Shown here: piece after piece, positions 63,486 through 64,000 of the stretch
How the letters are laid out: every line of letters starts with the position of its first letter
Numbering within the stretch: the stretch's first letter is position 1
Notes under the pieces: model-generated
Told to the model about the DNA's origin: nothing
The model's input: the letters and a program-made list of their open reading frames with translations, nothing else
Databases searched by the model: none
Translations under genes and position numbers: made by a program
DNA from: Streptomyces sp. SID13031
GTDB lineage: Bacteria; Actinomycetota; Actinomycetes; Propionibacteriales; Kribbellaceae
NCBI RefSeq assembly: GCF_010548305.1
Contig: NZ_JAAGLV010000022.1
Location: forward strand, 62,001-126,000
Length of the DNA: 64,000 nt
Reading direction: 5' to 3'

Positions 63486-64000
63486 ATGCCGCGTGAAAAG
63501 TTGACCCGGGAGCAAATCGTCCAGGCGGCGGTTGCTGTCTTGGATGCCGAAGGTGTGGATGGTCTGAACGTGCGCCGGCTCGGGGCGGAGCTGGGTATGG
63601 CGTCGACGGCGATGTACTGGCACGTGAAGAACAAGGACGACCTGGTCGTGTTGGCCGGTGATCACGTGTGGCGTGAGATCGAGCTCCCTGACCCGGCCGA
63701 CTTGGGGTGGCGCGCGGCAGCCGCTGCGGTGGCTGCCAGTACTCACGCGATGATCAGCAGGCATTTCTGGCTGGTGTCGACGATGAGCACCCACCTGATC
63801 TACGGCCCAGGCAAAGCACGGGTCGATGATCACTGCCTGGGAATCTATGAGACTGCGGGCTTCAGTCGCCAAGGTGCCGACCAGGCGGCCGCGACCATGC
63901 TGATGTTTGTCATCGGCGCAGCTCAGGGCGCAGCTTCCGAGCGGGCTTGGGAAGCCAGGCTGCGCAGGACGGGAGCCGATCACGAGCAGGAACTGCGCGA
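63486..64000 (+). CDS. TetR-family regulator, 3'-truncated by the window end
   Basis: The frame from ATG 63486 is open to the window end (over 170 residues). The N-terminus is MPREKLTREQIVQAAVAVLD, with the HTH LNVRRLGAELGMASTAMYWHVKNKDDL, a TetR_C-type (TetR/TtgR-like) regulator, followed by a helical ligand domain. Stop codon not in window. Its regulon is unknown; the 20-bp repeats upstream are candidate operators. Confidence 0.85.
   Translation, partial: MPREKLTREQIVQAAVAVLDAEGVDGLNVRRLGAELGMASTAMYWHVKNKDDLVVLAGDHVWREIELPDPADLGWRAAAAAVAASTHAMISRHFWLVSTMSTHLIYGPGKARVDDHCLGIYETAGFSRQGADQAAATMLMFVIGAAQGAASERAWEARLRRTGADHEQELR

Overview
The window looks like chromosomal DNA from a high-GC actinomycete. 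Kribbella or a close Nocardioidaceae/Propionibacteriales relative fits best. This is inferred from style and content: GTG starts, tight GTGA/ATGA gene overlaps, an acyl-CoA carboxylase beta/epsilon pair near Maf and a short BirA, a DUF5753 XRE regulator beside a DUF574 methyltransferase, LCP and DUF4129-MoxR-DUF58 modules, and very frequent GTAC tetranucleotides. No rRNA, tRNA, CRISPR array or intact insertion sequence was seen. About 18 genes have a TANNNT -10-like hexamer ending 6-8 nt before the start codon and no ribosome-binding site, so leaderless transcription seems common.

Layout. 1-9.4 kb: the 3' part of an HpcH/HpaI aldolase; a P-loop-less CobW-like protein under a perfect Zur-type box; a serine hydrolase; an ABC-2 exporter (ATPase plus two permeases) divergent from a regulator with two MerR HTH domains; an aldo/keto reductase divergent from an AraC regulator; an XRE protein. 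9.4-12.7 kb: a secreted S1 protease with FnIII and P domains, then an intergenic cluster of GTTAAC-centred palindromes and an Eis-like acetyltransferase. 12.7-16.9 kb: a coupled DUF4129 / membrane protein / MoxR / DUF58 / membrane protein operon. 16.9-19.3 kb: TetR with a divergent drug exporter, and a YjbR-like protein.

19.3-30.6 kb is mostly housekeeping: a Maf-methyltransferase fusion coupled to a DUF885 hydrolase, a membrane metallopeptidase, acyl-CoA carboxylase epsilon and beta, SCP2 and TetR, PEP carboxylase and biotin ligase. BirA presumably biotinylates the carboxylase partner of AccD, and Ppc supplies oxaloacetate. 30.6-40.5 kb: an OFA-type MFS carrier with a coupled 35-residue membrane peptide, a PH-domain protein, a second Eis-like protein, GtrA, PurK-PurE, an MFS carrier, UDP-glucose dehydrogenase and an acyl-CoA dehydrogenase.

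40.5-49.3 kb is accessory in character: a lipoprotein, a zinc-ribbon protein, a DUF998 / small ORF / GNAT operon, a single-chain mitochondrial-type PheRS-like protein with a structured leader, a gene-poor stretch with a possible small peptide and a strong terminator, an NmrA-like SDR, and two tandem DUF5937-like winged-helix regulators. 49.5-58.7 kb: a Tat-exported phospholipase C, membrane proteins, an LCP ligase, the XRE/DUF574 pair, a cupin-XRE regulator divergent from AzlC-AzlD, and small membrane proteins. 58.7-64 kb: a membrane-embedded spermidine-synthase-like protein, a frameshifted two-HTH remnant, a large unknown protein, tandem 20-bp repeats, and a TetR gene cut by the window end.
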